Counted from the first letter of the stretch, positions 22,430 through 35,410 are shown. The stretch: 64,000 nt of DNA from Raphanus sativus (GCF_000801105.2 NC_079518.1:16906800-16970799), one strand, 5' to 3'. Numbers and translations are program-made. Notes: generated from the letters alone by a model not told the origin.

Positions 22430-22820
22430 ATGGAAGAGCTTCTCTTTACAGTTCACAGGGTGCGCCACGTCATCAAGAAGAAGAGAGAAAATTTCACTAG
22501 TCCAAAATGTTGTTCATCACTTGGCTTGCAATGCTCAACAACCTATCAACTATGGATTGAGTGGTGTTTTGAACACAGGAGACAATATTGGATGTGTTTT
22601 ATGGCAACATCCAATGGAAAACCAAAACAACTTATTCTTTGAGTGCTCTTGCTCATCTCAGGTCTGGGAGAAGCTTGATCGTGGTCTTTTGAAGCACTGA
22701 TATTAAACTAGTTGGTCGGTCATTGTATCGATTATTTCAGACAGTGCCAGAGAGTTCAAACTGCATTAATGCTGTACCAGATTTGCATTTTCAAACTGTG
22801 ATAAGTCATATCCAACTACT
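22430..22820 (+). mobile_element. LINE (non-LTR retrotransposon) fragment
   Basis: Around 22565-22700 the plus strand encodes pieces typical of the zinc-binding region at the C-terminus of plant LINE reverse transcriptases (NLFFECSCSSQVWEKLDRGLL), with interrupted frames. A further block near 22745-22800 (RVQTALMLYQICIFKL) fits the same region. 5'-truncated and dead. Confidence 0.6.
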
Positions 22821-22899
22821 CCACAAACACTTGGGAAACTCGTCGAAAAAATGTCGGGAATAGGTGTAGTCTACTAAAGCAACATGATACCAACATTTT

Positions 22900-24450
22900 T
22901 TGGCCAAATATATATTTATTTTGTAAGATGGCTTTCATATTAAATAAGACAGGAAAGAAAAAACATTACAGCCTAAGAGGCATCAGTTTGTTATGGGCTT
23001 GACCCAGTGTTTTAGAACAAAATGGAAACACATATCATAAGAACTTTGAGGACCACTGAAGTTTAAGAAACCGAAGAGTTGGCGGAGCGTCACTTGTCGA
23101 GAGAGAGTAAGCGAGAAAGCTTTGTTTCCACCGCCAGAGATCATTGATCGGAGGAACCACAACTGCGTCATCGCTGATGAAGCCCGAGGGTTTGTATGCC
23201 GGAAATTCTGAAGGTTTGTTGGTGAAGTCTAGAGTTGCGTTCACTCCAGATCCAGTAGATGGTGGCTTGGATGGCAAGGAGAGTCAACCGTTTCAAGTCG
23301 CGATTGCCCCTGAGTGATTGAAGTTGCTGCAGAGTGTTTTCCAAATTTGGCAGAGCCTGCAACCCACATCTTCTTACGATATCTCTCCAGATAAAACCAC
23401 TGTAAGAACATTAAAAAAAAAACAAGTGATTCCTGCTTTCATTGCTTACATTGCATAGTAAGCATTTATGATCAACCGCAATATCCCATCTGATCAGTCT
23501 GTCACTAGTAAGGCATCGATCAAGCAGTACTAGTCAAGTCAAGAAACTATGGTGAGGGATACCATAAGAGGACCACACCACCTGCGCCCATGGAACACGA
23601 GGTATTGGCCCCTTAAGATAAGTGTAGACTTCTCCCATGTTGTACTTACTTAAAGTTTTTCCTTCAATCTCAAGCTCATAGTAATCTAATCATCATTATC
23701 CGACAGGTTTATAGTTGTTAAGTGCACTTGTAAAGCAAGTTGGTTCTCTGTTCGAGCTGGGGGCAGTAGCCAACAACCATTACAGTGAAGAGAGGCAACA
23801 GTTGCTGTCTCTGAGATGCCTAGGCGAGAAGAACGAGCATTTAAGTGAGTGTAGAGATTACCAAATGGAGACCAATTGTCACGCCAAAAGTTGGTGCTTT
23901 CGCCATTGCCGAGCTTCCTTTTGATAAGAGGGTAAACAAGATCTCTCGCTTTGATTAATATTTTTACCATCCAAGAGTAGAAGCTGCTTGTCTTGATGGA
24001 CCAGTAGTTACTCAATTCACCTTTTAAAATGACTTCTTTAAACCAACAAACCCATACTAAATCAGGTCGAAAGAACAGCAACCAAACAATCTTTAAGATG
24101 CAGGCCTGATTCCAACTTAGAAGATCTTTGACTCCAAGACCACCTTGATCCTGGGTGAGTGTCACTGTTTCTCATCCTACTTTCGCTGAGAAGTGTCCTT
24201 CGCTCTTCCCCTTCCATAAGAACAAACCAGAGAGAGTTTATCTTTTTTATGCAGGCTTTTGGCAAAATAAATGTGGAGCATCAAATGATAGAGCTTTCGC
24301 AGACCAGGATGAGAACCGCTTCTTGATTTGCTGCAGTAGGGGCTCACAGTTCTGCAAATTCAATTTCTTCGTACACAGAAGGACACCTAGGTAGCGCATA
24401 GGTAGAGTACCACATGGCCAAATATTGACACCAAAAGACGTGGAAACACA
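22900..24450 (-). mobile_element. LINE (L1-like) 3' fragment
   Basis: On the minus strand the pieces run in LINE ORF2 order. LPMRYLGVLLCTKKLNLQNC and FSSWSAKALSF lie near 24410-24310, GGLGVKDLLSWNQACILKI near 24150, and RKLGNGESTNFWRDNWSPFG near 23900. The zinc-binding region follows around 23560-23350, with IYWIWSERNSRLHQQTFR near 23230. A 3' UTR-like end (GAAAGCCATCTTACAAAAT) is at about 22940-22915. Stops and frame changes break it, and upstream endonuclease and RT are missing, as in 5'-truncated LINE copies. Confidence 0.75.
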
Positions 24451-24715
24451 CTTTTATTTTGGTTTGGTAGTAGATAACATATGTATAGAATCTATTCCTT
24501 TGAATTAAAATGCATTTGATGTACCGAATGATTTTTTGATGGAAAAAAAAAAATTCGACTATAGCCGAAGAGTTTATTCTTTTATCATTCTAGTGGACTG
24601 TAATGTTTACAGCATATTTTACTGGTGGATTATTATTGCTATAGTAAAAAGAATCAAATATTGGAAGGAAACAAAGACGATATAAAGCACAGGCAATGAA
24701 GCACAGTTCTGCATA
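24451..24715. other. Unassigned AT-rich spacer
   Basis: About 265 bases with no ORF or repeat end that I can support. Confidence 0.3.
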
Positions 24716-25412
24716 GGGATGGGCGTTCGGATACCCGTTCGGATTCGGATCGGGTATTTCGGATTTTTGGGTATTTCGGTACAGGGATATAGAATCCGTT
24801 CGGGTATTTCTATACTTCGGATCGGGTTCGGGTATTTTTAGTTCGGGTTCGGTTATTTCGGATCAGATTCGGATATTTAGATTTTAAAAGAAATAAAAAT
24901 AAATTTTTTATTTTTTAAATTTCTTATATTTAAAAATATAGATTTCACTTAACTGATTTCTTTTTCTTTTTATAGATTGAATGATTAATAGATTTGGAGA
25001 TAACATTTCAAAAATAAAAATATTAATTTGGCTATTGTTTTTAAACTTTTGGATGTAACTTTTGTTAATATATGAAACAAAAAGTTCGACAAGCATTTTC
25101 AATGAATATCAAACTATTTTCTCCATATTATATATATACTATATGATTTTAAAGTATGTGTAACATCAATATACATATTTAAAATAAATTGAGAGATGTA
25201 AACTAGAAATATAAGAGTAAGTATACATATGTTCGGTTATTTTCGGATATCCATTCGGGTTCGGATATTACCCGTTCGGGTTCGGATATCCAATCTCTCT
25301 TAACTTAATACTTGTTCGGGTATTTTGCTACGTCGGTTCGAATTTTGGTTCGAGTTTTTTTGGGTCGGGTTCGGGTGCCACTTCGGATATCGGATAAAGT
25401 GCACATTCTTAA
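24716..25412. repeat. TTCGG-rich non-autonomous repeat element
   Basis: Both ends are built of degenerate TTCGGGTATT and TTCGGATAT units (24730-24880 and 25230-25395), partly in inverted orientation, around an AT-rich centre with no coding potential. This layout is common in Brassicaceae non-autonomous elements. Clean inverted termini or a target duplication were not found, so the class is left open. Confidence 0.5.
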
Positions 25413-26214
25413 TGAATTACTAGGCTAAAGTTCTGCACGTTGTCCATGTGAATTACTAGGCTAAATTTATAAACTGTCCCACCTACCTTCCAATAAGATT
25501 TTTTTTTTGGAAACAAAATTTTTTTGGACCATTTCTCGATAAGCTTAAAATTAACTTTATTTATTGTATTTTAATTCAATATGATTATCATCACTCTTGT
25601 CTCGAATATTGAAATGTTCTTGATGTGATGCTTAAACAAAATTCCCTATAAACGTTACAACCGATCCATGGTGCTGGTTTAATATATCATTTAATATTTA
25701 AAATATTCTCACGAGAATAATTTACTATTAAAATATCATCTCAGTTTGATGTAACCTGAACTTCAGGATATACAATAAGATTGGCAGCTAATTGTAGATA
25801 ACCACTGATAATTAACAAAATAGATATGAATAGAAAATGTTTTTTGGCGTGACCAGCAGGGCTCCTCCTTATCCACGCAATCCCCTTTTAAAGCAAGTAG
25901 CATATAATTAATCTTCATATTTTAATATTAAGGAGGAACAATACAACTTATATATATTAGACCAAAAAAAAATACAACTTATATAAAAAAATACTGTCTC
26001 AATTCATCATATAAATTGAAAATGTTTAATACTTTAGAAATTTATGTTATCGATTAGTTGGAATGCCTAGCTCTTCTTCTACAAGGATATCTTTGTACAT
26101 AAATAAAAAATGATCCATTTTTTGGTAAAAGAAACTCACAGCATAAAAAAAAATTAATTGATCAAACTATATCAAATTTGTAAAATTTTATGACCAAAAC
26201 AGTTATGTATTTTG
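25413..26214. other. AT-rich spacer
   Basis: No gene, clear repeat border or regulatory element seen. Confidence 0.4.
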
Positions 26215-26216
26215 TA

Positions 26217-26453
26217 CTCCCTCCGTTCGTATTATTTTCGTTCTATGTTTATGCACACAAATTAAGAAAATATTTAATTTTACATATTTTCAAAATAAAA
26301 ACACTATTACCAATACACCTAACCATATATCAACCAATAGAAAAATATAGTAAAGAATAATATATATAAATTTTGCATTGAAACCCGAAAACGACACTTA
26401 TTTTGAAACGAAAAGTCTACTATAAAATGACAAATAATTCGTAATGAAGGGAG
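26217..26453. mobile_element. Stowaway-type (Tc1/mariner) MITE
   Basis: A 237-bp element bounded by TA on both sides (26215-26216 and 26454-26455). Terminal inverted repeats are CTCCCTCCGTTCGTA and, as reverse complement of the right end, CTCCCTTCATTACGA. Stowaway MITEs insert at TA and duplicate it. Non-coding. Confidence 0.85.
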
Positions 26454-26705
26454 TATTAGTTTTGTTTTGAAATCACAATAAATATAAATTAATCTATGAA
26501 TATTGTTGTGAAATGTATTCTTATTTTTGGTTAGTTATTAATTTTTTCTTAACATGCTTATATTAAATATCATTCATTAGTCATGAGGGAGTTACTTATC
26601 TTCATATGAAATTTATGTTAGACAAATATTTAATCCACTTGTAATTTAGCGTAGGTGAGTTAAATGGCATCGATATATTCATTAAATTTTTGTGTATTAG
26701 AATTA

Positions 26706-27475
26706 GAGATGTCAAAATGAGCTAACTCGCTCAACTCAACTCAGCTCATAATGAGTTCAGATCTTTCATGAGTTAGGTGGCTCAGTTCATTTATTATATG
26801 AGCTTCAATATGTAAATTCGAACTCAGATCATCTAGATCATGAGTTAAATGAGCTAACTCGCGATCAAATATAGAAAAACATAAAAGTTATACAATAACT
26901 AAAAAGGTATATAGAATAACTTTTTAATAATATAATTTAAAATTTAAATATTAAAACCCAAAATGTTAATATTAAATACTAAATAAAACCAACACCTAAT
27001 AATATATCAAAACGAAATCAGTTATCCAAAAATATGTTTCACATAAGAGTCTTAAGATGATTCATCTTCAAACTCTTCATCCATTCAAATTTTAAAAATA
27101 TATATTATGCATGAAAGTCTATGGGAATATTTTGTTTTATATTTTAATTCTAAAGATATATGATTGATATCAATATTCTTTTACATTTTATAAATATTTA
27201 TAACTTTTTGGTTTTACATTTTAGTTTTAAAAGATAAATATGATTAATATAAAAACTATATTTTCTTACAAAACAAAAATAGAAATCATATATATATATA
27301 TGAAAATAATGAAGCTCGTGAGTTAGCTCATTAAAGATCGTTTATCAAACTCGTGATCTTATTTAATCTCGATTATTAAACTCATTTATTAAATGAGTCT
27401 AGAAAAATAGAACTCATGCTTATGAAAATTTGAACTTAGCTGAGTTAACTCATGAGTTATAATTCATTTTGACAC
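26706..27475. mobile_element. Non-autonomous element with long subterminal inverted repeats
   Basis: The left end reads GATGTCAAAATGAGCTAACTC. The right end reads, in reverse complement, GGTGTCAAAATGAATTATAAC followed by CATGAGTTAACTC. Multiple GAGTTA/TAACTC motifs lie near both ends. These features suit a hAT-like MITE, but I could not find a convincing 8-bp duplication. The centre is AT-rich and non-coding. Confidence 0.55.
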
Positions 27476-28021
27476 CCCCGAGTGTGAGGCGGTGGGTTGC
27501 AGGGGTTTTGTCGAACTTGTTTCTGACTGGATAATGGCCTAAAGAGAAAATTATATGTATGTAGTATGGGTCTTGATGACATGGCAAAATGGTCGGTGGT
27601 GAATTTATTTGCCTATGTAGCACTCTTCGGTGACCTTCAAAATAGCTCCTTTTATATAGTAGGAATATTTAATACAAATATTTTATTGTATATCTAACTA
27701 ATTAACATATAAAATTGTGACTATAAAAAACAATTTCTATATAATTTTCAGTTTTTCTGGATTACCTCTTATTTAATTGGATAAAATATTTTCTTTTCAC
27801 ATATAATTCAGTACAAATAATAGTCAACTAGATATAACCAGTTATAGTTTAAAAACCAGATGCAACATCAAATGTGTGTATATCCTTAATTTATATCATA
27901 AATATTACAAAATAAAAATAAAATGTTACCCGATTAAAAACATACATTTAAAGAATGATTACAAACCCATGATATATATGTTTGACCTGATTTTTATTGT
28001 ATATCTGGTGGTGTTATTTCA
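27476..28021. other. AT-rich spacer
   Basis: No supported feature. A short ORF at 27876-28166 has plant-spacer composition and no recognisable family. Confidence 0.35.
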
Positions 28022-28386
28022 TAAGACCATCTCCAATGATTTTCTTCATTTTTTTCTTCAAAATAAAGTAAATCAAAATGAGGTTGTGATTTATTCCAAT
28101 AGTTTCCTTCATTTTCTCCCTCAATTAATATTATATTTATTACAAATAACAATTTTTATTTCATAAGATTTTAGATTATACTCACTTGTTTTTAAATTCT
28201 ATAATTTAACCAAACTTTAACTTATAAAAAGCAAATATTTATTACATTAATAAAGGTACATAACAGCATACAAAGTAATAGTAGAATTTTACTTAAACAA
28301 TACTATTACTATATTTTTACACAAATGATCAATCAAAGCATTCGAAGAGAGAAATGAGCTTCTTTATCCTTGATTTTTCTAAACCG

Positions 28387-28548
28387 ACTTAAAACTTTTG
28401 GAATCGGATAGTTTCGTCTTTAGCTATTTCAACTTCGGAAGGTGAAACTTCTCTTCCAACTTCAATTGGTGCATCGAGATCACGCTCATCTTCAATTATC
28501 ATGTTGTGTAAAATTACACAAGTAAACATTATGTCACGAATCACATCT
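28387..28548 (-). pseudogene. Harbinger transposase, C-terminal fragment
   Basis: An open stretch of about 53 codons includes FTCVILHNMIIEDERDLDAP and VGREVSPSEVEI, the conserved end of PIF/Harbinger-type plant transposases (DDE superfamily), and ends at a TAA near its natural terminus. The upstream catalytic D and D positions are absent, so it cannot be active. Confidence 0.7.
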
Positions 28549-28958
28549 TATGTTTGTCTTATGTTTAGAGTTTGTCTTATGTTTAGAGTTTTTACATGTT
28601 ATATTAAGTTTGTTGTGTTTTTTCTTAATTTTGTATTAGTTATATATTCCAATGATATTTTTTTTTCTTTTAATTATATATTATAATTTATAAAATTATA
28701 AATTATAAATAATACTTTAATAACTATTTATTGGTAATTATATTTTAAGAATTTTAATAAGTATACACGTATTGGATATAAAGTTATGTCTAGTGTTAAT
28801 ATTTTGTTTATTAATAAAATAAAGATTGTCAAAAAGTAAAGGATCATTATATAAATAAAAAAAAGCTTGACATTAAAATGAGGTTGTGAATAGTGTTTTT
28901 CAAATTTGAAGAAATAATGTTCATATCTTCATTTTTTCCTTCAAAATAAAGTACCATT

Positions 28959-29490
28959 AGATAGGGGTGGGATGGGCCGGTATCCGGGTATATTATGATA
29001 CCCGGATCCGGATTCGGATCCGCAGGATCCGTAAAATTGATATCCAGATCTGGATTCGAGCCTTTCGGATATCTGGGGTTCAATATCCGGACTAAAATCT
29101 GAATACCCGCGGATAGCTGGATCCAAACTTTTTTACTAAAATTTAGTTAATTAACCATTTATTTAGTCTATTTAAAATTAATTTAAAAAAAATAAAACTG
29201 AAAAATTATTGAAATTTAATAATATTAAAATTTTATTTATTTTATATATAAACTACATGGTGTATACATATATAAATATATTTATATTTTAAATATTTTA
29301 AATATATAATAGGTCCGGATCCGGAATCGGGTACCCAGGCCTAAAATTCCACTATCCGGATCCGTATCCGGCTTGCCGGATCTGTAGAAACGCTACATGG
29401 ATCCGGATCCGAGCTCCCCGGATATCCATTTTTCGGACCGGATCGGAACGGATACCGGATCGGAACGAATACCAAATTTTAATTCTAGAC
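28959..29490. mobile_element. GGATCC-rich hAT-like element nested in the Harbinger relic
   Basis: Flanks match at 7 of 8 bases (GTACCATT at 28951-28958, CTACCATT at 29491-29498), consistent with an 8-bp hAT duplication. Both ends are packed with ATCCGGATCCG-type motifs in inverted orientation. The centre is AT-rich and non-coding. Terminal inverted repeats are short and imperfect. Confidence 0.5.
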
Positions 29491-29999
29491 CTACCATTGA
29501 AGATGGATTTCTTTCATTTTTTGATGTTTTCCCTTATTTTGAAGTACCGCTAGAAATGCCTAACAAAATTATGCACGTTAGTATCTGATAATTTTTTATG
29601 AGTCAAATGGCACATATAGCCTTATTGAGCACCTATATTGGCAAAGTGTCCATGTCTTTTGATTAATAATTTTAAGACCATAATGCCCCTAGAGTACTTT
29701 GTACTCTACTCTGTGCAGCAGAAACTGATGTCAGTGTCGTGGATGTGAAGCGTTTATTAACTCTTATTAAAAACAACTTTTTCTTTTGCTGGTGTCCGTT
29801 TGACAAGACAATAATCATATAAACTATGTTGTTTCTAACTTATATTCTCTCAAAGCCTTCTGATTAAGAATTTCAAATTATGAGTTTGATTAACTTTTGG
29901 AAAATTATGTGTATTTGCAAATTTGGTTAATAATTTTCAAATTACGGATTTAGTTAATATTTGGGTAGATTATGGAGTATTTTTTTGAAGTCAGTAAAA

Positions 30000-30460
30000 T
30001 GTTATATACTTTTTTATTTAATTTAGTAGCTGATAAATGTTTTGGTAAATAGTTTGTCAATTTATAGAATGTTTCATACATGGTTTGTTACTTGATAAAC
30101 TGGTAGGTACATGGTTTGCGAGTTAATGTATTTTTGATAAATTGTTTGTTATCTGATAAATTATTTTGTTACATTGTACATGTTATTTTAACTTATACAT
30201 AGTTTGATATCAAATTATTGATAAATGGTTAGTATGCTACATAGATTTGTTGTTATCTGATAAAATATTTGTTACTCGGTACATGTTCTGTTACCTGATA
30301 TATAATTTGATATAAAAAAATTGATAGATGGTTTGTTACCAGATACATGTTATGTTACCTAATATATAATTTGTTATCTGCTACATGTTATGTTAGATCA
30401 TATATAACACTATGTCAGATCTATGTTAATATGTTTATTTATTATATGTTCTATATGATA
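30000..30460. repeat. Degenerate short tandem array (TTTGTTACCTGATAAATGG-like)
   Basis: About a dozen imperfect units with the core TTTGTTAxxTGATAxATG are spread over ~460 bp, with variable spacing. Non-coding. Confidence 0.6.
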
Positions 30461-30935
30461 AGTAACAATTAATACATATATTAACATCTAGTATATTTTT
30501 AAAATGATATGTCAGCTATTAACAACTTACCTATGATAACGATTATTGCATGCTAACTTTGTTTTTACTCGTTAATTTAAATTTTAGTAACTAACTTATC
30601 TATTATATTATTTATAGTGTAATAGATAAGTTAGTTAGATTGTAATTATGATTTCTAGAAATACAACATAAGAGAATTAATAATTTCAAGATCAATGATT
30701 CAATGGTTTTATCTAGATTTGACGTCAAATTATTTTTGGTTTTTGCCGTAGGTTCAAAAAATTGGAATCTAAAATTTTATGTATTATAAAAAAATGAAGA
30801 ACCAATAAAGATATTCAAAAAGAGAGAGAAAGAAAAGAAAAAAAAAATGAAGAGAATCAAAAGAAGAAAAACAATAGTGATAAGAAAAAAAATAATTTGA
30901 AAAAAAAGTGAAAGAGATGAGAAAAGAGAACGTGA

Positions 30936-31150
30936 TATTGACATGAAATAAATAAAAACAATTATATTTTTTATTCTATCTTCTCTAGTAAGCCAAGGGT
31001 GTTTGGTTACTAGAGTAAACTTGTTCTCTCCCTTTTATTACCCATTGTAATGACTTTATTCAGATCTAAGGAAAATAATTTTCATCCTTTTCTCTCTCTT
31101 TTGTTTTTCATGTTCTTCATTCTACATCTCATATTCTCATAATTCTAACA
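30936..31150 (+). repeat. 5' LTR (215 bp)
   Basis: Begins TATTGACATG and ends TTCTAACA, directly followed by the tRNA-Met primer-binding site. It differs from the 3' LTR at four positions (about 98% identity). Confidence 0.9.
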
Positions 31151-31162
31151 TGGTATCAGAGC
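31151..31162 (+). promoter_or_regulatory. Primer-binding site (initiator tRNA-Met)
   Basis: TGGTATCAGAGC, immediately adjacent to the 5' LTR. Confidence 0.9.
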
Positions 31163-31277
31163 TTTAAGCTCCTGTTATTCCGCAAATCTTTCTTTTTCTT
31201 TTCAAAATCTTTGTGTTCTTCACTATTTTCTATTGGAGCTTTTAATATCCATTGGACAGAAAAAAAAAATCTGGACC

Positions 31278-34200
31278 ATGGAAATGGAGAAGAAGATCTT
31301 TATTCCAGTGACCCTTAAAGGTCCTAACTATCTTTTATGGTCAAGAGTGGCCAGAATCACCTTGGGGAGCCATGGACTTTGGGACAGCCATATCATGAAG
31401 GCTGGAACTTCAAAGAAGATGACTGAAGAGAGTAATCAGGTCACTTACCTGAAGCATGACAACAAGTGGGTTCAAGAAGACCAGCAAGCACTTGGAATCA
31501 TACACAACTCTTTGTCTGAGCCAATTTTGGAGGCTCATTCACACTTCAAAACAGCCAGGAAGTTATGGGAAAATCTTCAAACTGTCTATGGAAACCTATG
31601 GGAGAGCTTTCAAATGGTTTATGAGCAAGACAAGTTTTTCAGTTTTCTCCTGCACCTGGATTCTACCTACAAAAATCTGATAAATTATTTTCTTAGAGAA
31701 GGAAAAATTCCAGATTTAAAAGATGTTTGTCTCTTGAAGAGTCAGACAGATATAGTTAAGCTGAAGGAGATTGAGCATCCAGTGATTCAAGGAAGAACCA
31801 CATACTCAGCCCTCAGTGGTAACTCAACGAACCCTGATGATCCAGCGACAAGAAGAGACCTTGATTCCTTGATCAAAGCGGCCAAAGCTGCCAAATCCCT
31901 TATCTCTCCTAAGGAGGCTGGTACACACTCTCCTGACTCTAAACCCATTATTATAGATTCAGGAGCGAGTCATCACATGATTAGTGATAGGAACTTGATT
32001 AGTGATATCCAGCCTGCCTCAGGGAATGTTCTTATAGCAAATGGTGATAAGGTTAAGATAGAAGGGATAGGGAACCTTAGGTTGTTTGATAGGGAATCAT
32101 GTGCCTTTTATATGCCTCAGTTTACATCTAACTTGCTATCTGTGAGAAAGGCTACAGTTGATCTTAACTGTCAGGTTATCTTCAGACCAGATGAGGTTGA
32201 ATTTCAAGACTTAAAGACAGGCCAGATGATTGGAAAAGGGCAGGTTCACAACAAACTTTATCATCTTCAGGAGACAGGAATGTCTGGATCATCTTCTCAG
32301 TGTTTGGTGAGTACATCCAACAGGGTTGATAGCACATTATGGCATGCTAGGTTGGGACACCCTCACACCAGAGCCCTAAACCTGATGCTACCAGGTACAA
32401 CATTCAAGAATGATGATTGTGAAGCTTGCATATTGGGGAAGCATTGTAGAACAGTCTTCCCACAGTCTAGCACCATCTATGAAAGATGTTTTGATCTAGT
32501 TCACTCTGATGTATGGACGGCTCCTTGTGTGTCCAGAGAGAACCACAAATACTTTGTCACCTTCATTGATGAGAAGTCCAAATACACGTGGGTGACTCTG
32601 ATTCAGTCTAAGGACAGGGTGTTGGAAGCTTTCAAGAATTTCCAGACCCATATATGCAACCATTTCAATGCCAAGCTGAAAATTCTCAGGTCAGATAATG
32701 GTGAGAGTACACAAGTCATGCGTTCAGGCAATATCTGGCTCAACATGGGATTATTCACCAGACAAGCTGCCCTTACACTCCTCAACAGAATGGAGTTGCT
32801 GAAAGAAAAAATAGACACTTGATGGAAGTAGCAAGATCAATGATGTTTCACACCAATGTTCCAAAAAGGTTTTGGAGTGATGCTGTGATGTCTGCTACTT
32901 ATCTGATCAATAGAACCCCAACAAAAGTCCTCAACGACATGTCTCCATTTGAGGTCCTAAACAAGACCAAGCCATCTTTGGATCATTTGCGTGTGTTTGG
33001 GTGTCTCTGTTTTGTGCTGATTCCAGGAGGGCAGAGGAATAAACTGGATGCTAAAAGCTCAAAAGCTATGTTCATTGGTTATTCTCCAACTCAAAAGGGA
33101 TATAAGTGCTATGATCCAGTAGCAAGAAGAGTTTTAATCTCGAGGGATGTTAAGTTTGTGGAATCTAAGGGGTACTATGAAGAGAAAAATTGGGAAAGTC
33201 TTCAAGATCTCTCACATGGACCTTCAGATAGAGCAAACAACTTGAGAATAATTCTGGAAAATCTAGGCATCAGCCAGCCTCTGAGCAGTGACGTGCCAAG
33301 GACTTCTCCATTGATCAGTCCCTCACCAGCTACTTCTCCCTCATCACCAGCTGCTGGAAACAATGAAGAAGCAACACCAGTTGTTGAAACAGTCCATCCT
33401 GATCTTGAGGGGGGCAATGAACCTGAATCACAGCCACAAGAAGGAGATGATTCAGTAAGGATGCATGATCAAGATGGAGCTGAACCTGATCAGTCAAGTG
33501 AAGATCAGTTTAATGGAGATCAAGGACAGGAAGAGGCAGTGGTAGAAGAGCAACATATTCAACCATTGAGAAGGAGTACAAGAGTGAAGAAACCATCTAA
33601 ATGGGTCGACACCAGAGTGTACTTCAACAACAATGCAGTGGCTCACCCTATCCAAGCAACTTGTTCTTTTGCGAGTTATCCTCAAGAGCATGTAGTCTTC
33701 ATTAGTAATTTGGATGAAGAGTATGTTCCAAAGACTTATGAAGAAGCCATGGAACACGAAGAATGGAGAGAGTCGGTTGGAGATGAAGTTGGTGCCATGA
33801 TCAAGAATGATACTTGGTATGAAACTGAGCTTCCCAAAGGAAAGAAAGCTGTTACAAGCCGCCTCCTCTTCACCATCAAGTACCTTGCCAATGGAAAACC
33901 AGAAAGGAGAAAGACAAGGCTGGTTGCAAGAGGATACACTCAAGTCTATGGAGAAGACTATCTGGATACCTTTGCACCAGTAGCTAAACTCCACACCATA
34001 AAGATTATAATATCCTTGGCAGTGAACCTGGAATGGGATTTATGGCAGATGGATGTCAAGAATGCTTTTCTTCAAGGAGAGCTGGAAGATGAGGTTTACA
34101 TGAGGCCACCTCCGGGTATGGAGGATATAGTCAAGCCAGGGAATGTCCTAAGGTTAAAGAAAGCAATCTATGGATTAAAACAGTCACCAAGAGCTTGGTA

Positions 34201-35269
34201 TCACAAACTGAGTACAACTCTCAATGGGAGAGGGTTTGTAAAATCAGAAGCTGATCATACATTCTTCACTCTCACAAGCAAGCAAGGAATTGTGGTGATA
34301 CTGATTTATGTGGATGATATTATCATCACAGGAAGTGACAAGGAAGGTATCATCTCTACTAAAGCTTTTCTTAAAACATCTTTTGATATCAAAGACTTGG
34401 GAGAGTTAAAGTACTTCCTAGGGATTGAGATGTGCCGATCTAAAGAAGGGTTATTTTTATCCCAAAGGAAGTACACACTTGATTTGTTGAATGAGGCAGG
34501 TGATCTTGGAACAAGAGCAGCAAAGACTCCACTAGAAGAAGGCTACAAAGTCTTGCGTGAGGGGGAGTTTGAAGACAAACCATTTGGAGACTTCAAGCTC
34601 TATAGGAGGATGGTTGGAAAGCTGATTTATCTCACCATTACAAGACCAGACATCTGTTTTGCTGTAAACCAAGTCAGCCAGCATATGCAAGCACCTAAGA
34701 TTCATCATTGGAATATGGTGAAAAGGGTCATGAGGTACTTAAAGGAGGCTCCGGGGCAAGGTGTTTGGATGGGTTGCAATAAGAGCACAGAGATTGTGGG
34801 ATATTGTGATGCAGATTGGGCTGGTGATAGAGTGGATAGAAGATCTACTACAGGTTATTGCACCTTCATTGGAGGTAATCTAGTTACATGGAAAAGTAAG
34901 AAGCAAAAAGTGGTGTCATGTTCAAGTGCTGAAGCAGAGTATAGAGCAATGAGGAAACTGACTAGTGAACTCATTTGGATCAGAAACTTGCTAAGAGACT
35001 TGGGCATAGAGACATCAACACCAATCACCATGCACTGTGATAACCAGGCTGCCATTCATATAGCTTCAAACTCAGTGTTTCATGAACGGACAAAACACAT
35101 TGAAGTTGATTGTCACAAGGTGAGACAAGCTGTGGAGCAGAAGATTATTTTACCTTGCTACACTAGAAGTGAAGATCAGTTGGCTGATATCTTCACGAAA
35201 GGAGCAAGTACCAAAGTTTGTGAGTTCATTCATCTGAGATTAGGACTCATAGATCTTGCTAGATCATGA
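31278..35269 (+). pseudogene. Copia gag-pol polyprotein with a single frameshift
   Basis: The ATG at 31278 fits the start better than upstream non-ATG codons. Order: gag domain (GPNYLLWSRVARITLG), protease IIDSGASHHMI (~31954), integrase zinc finger (LWHARLGHP, CEACILGKHC) and catalytic core (VHSDVWTAP, RSDNG, then NGVAERKNRHLM). Reverse transcriptase follows with WQMDVKNAFLQG and LIYVDDIIITGS (~34304), and RNase H with YCDADWAGD and SCSSAEAEYRAM. The lesion is loss of one G at about 32701-32705, right after the second catalytic Asp of integrase; the new frame is open to 35269. No CCHC zinc knuckle is present between gag and protease, unusual for Copia. Confidence 0.9.
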
Positions 35270-35410
35270 TCCCCTTAAGCCATGAAGCATCTACTCTTTT
35301 TCCTTTGTGTGTTTTTGTCCCATTGGGTTTTGCACATAAAAGGTTTTAATGAGAGATGTTTTCATGGGTTCCAAGCTTAACCATACCTTATAGTAAAGCT
35401 TGAGGGGGAG

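Larger units (their letters stand above)
28022..29510 (-). mobile_element. PIF/Harbinger relic, itself interrupted by a hAT-like element
   Basis: The outer ends carry imperfect inverted repeats: ACCATCTCCAATG on the left and TCCATCTTCAATG as reverse complement of the right. The interior holds a transposase fragment on the minus strand. An unrelated 532-bp GGATCC-rich insert lies near the right end (28959-29490). Internal deletion has removed most of the transposase. Confidence 0.55.
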
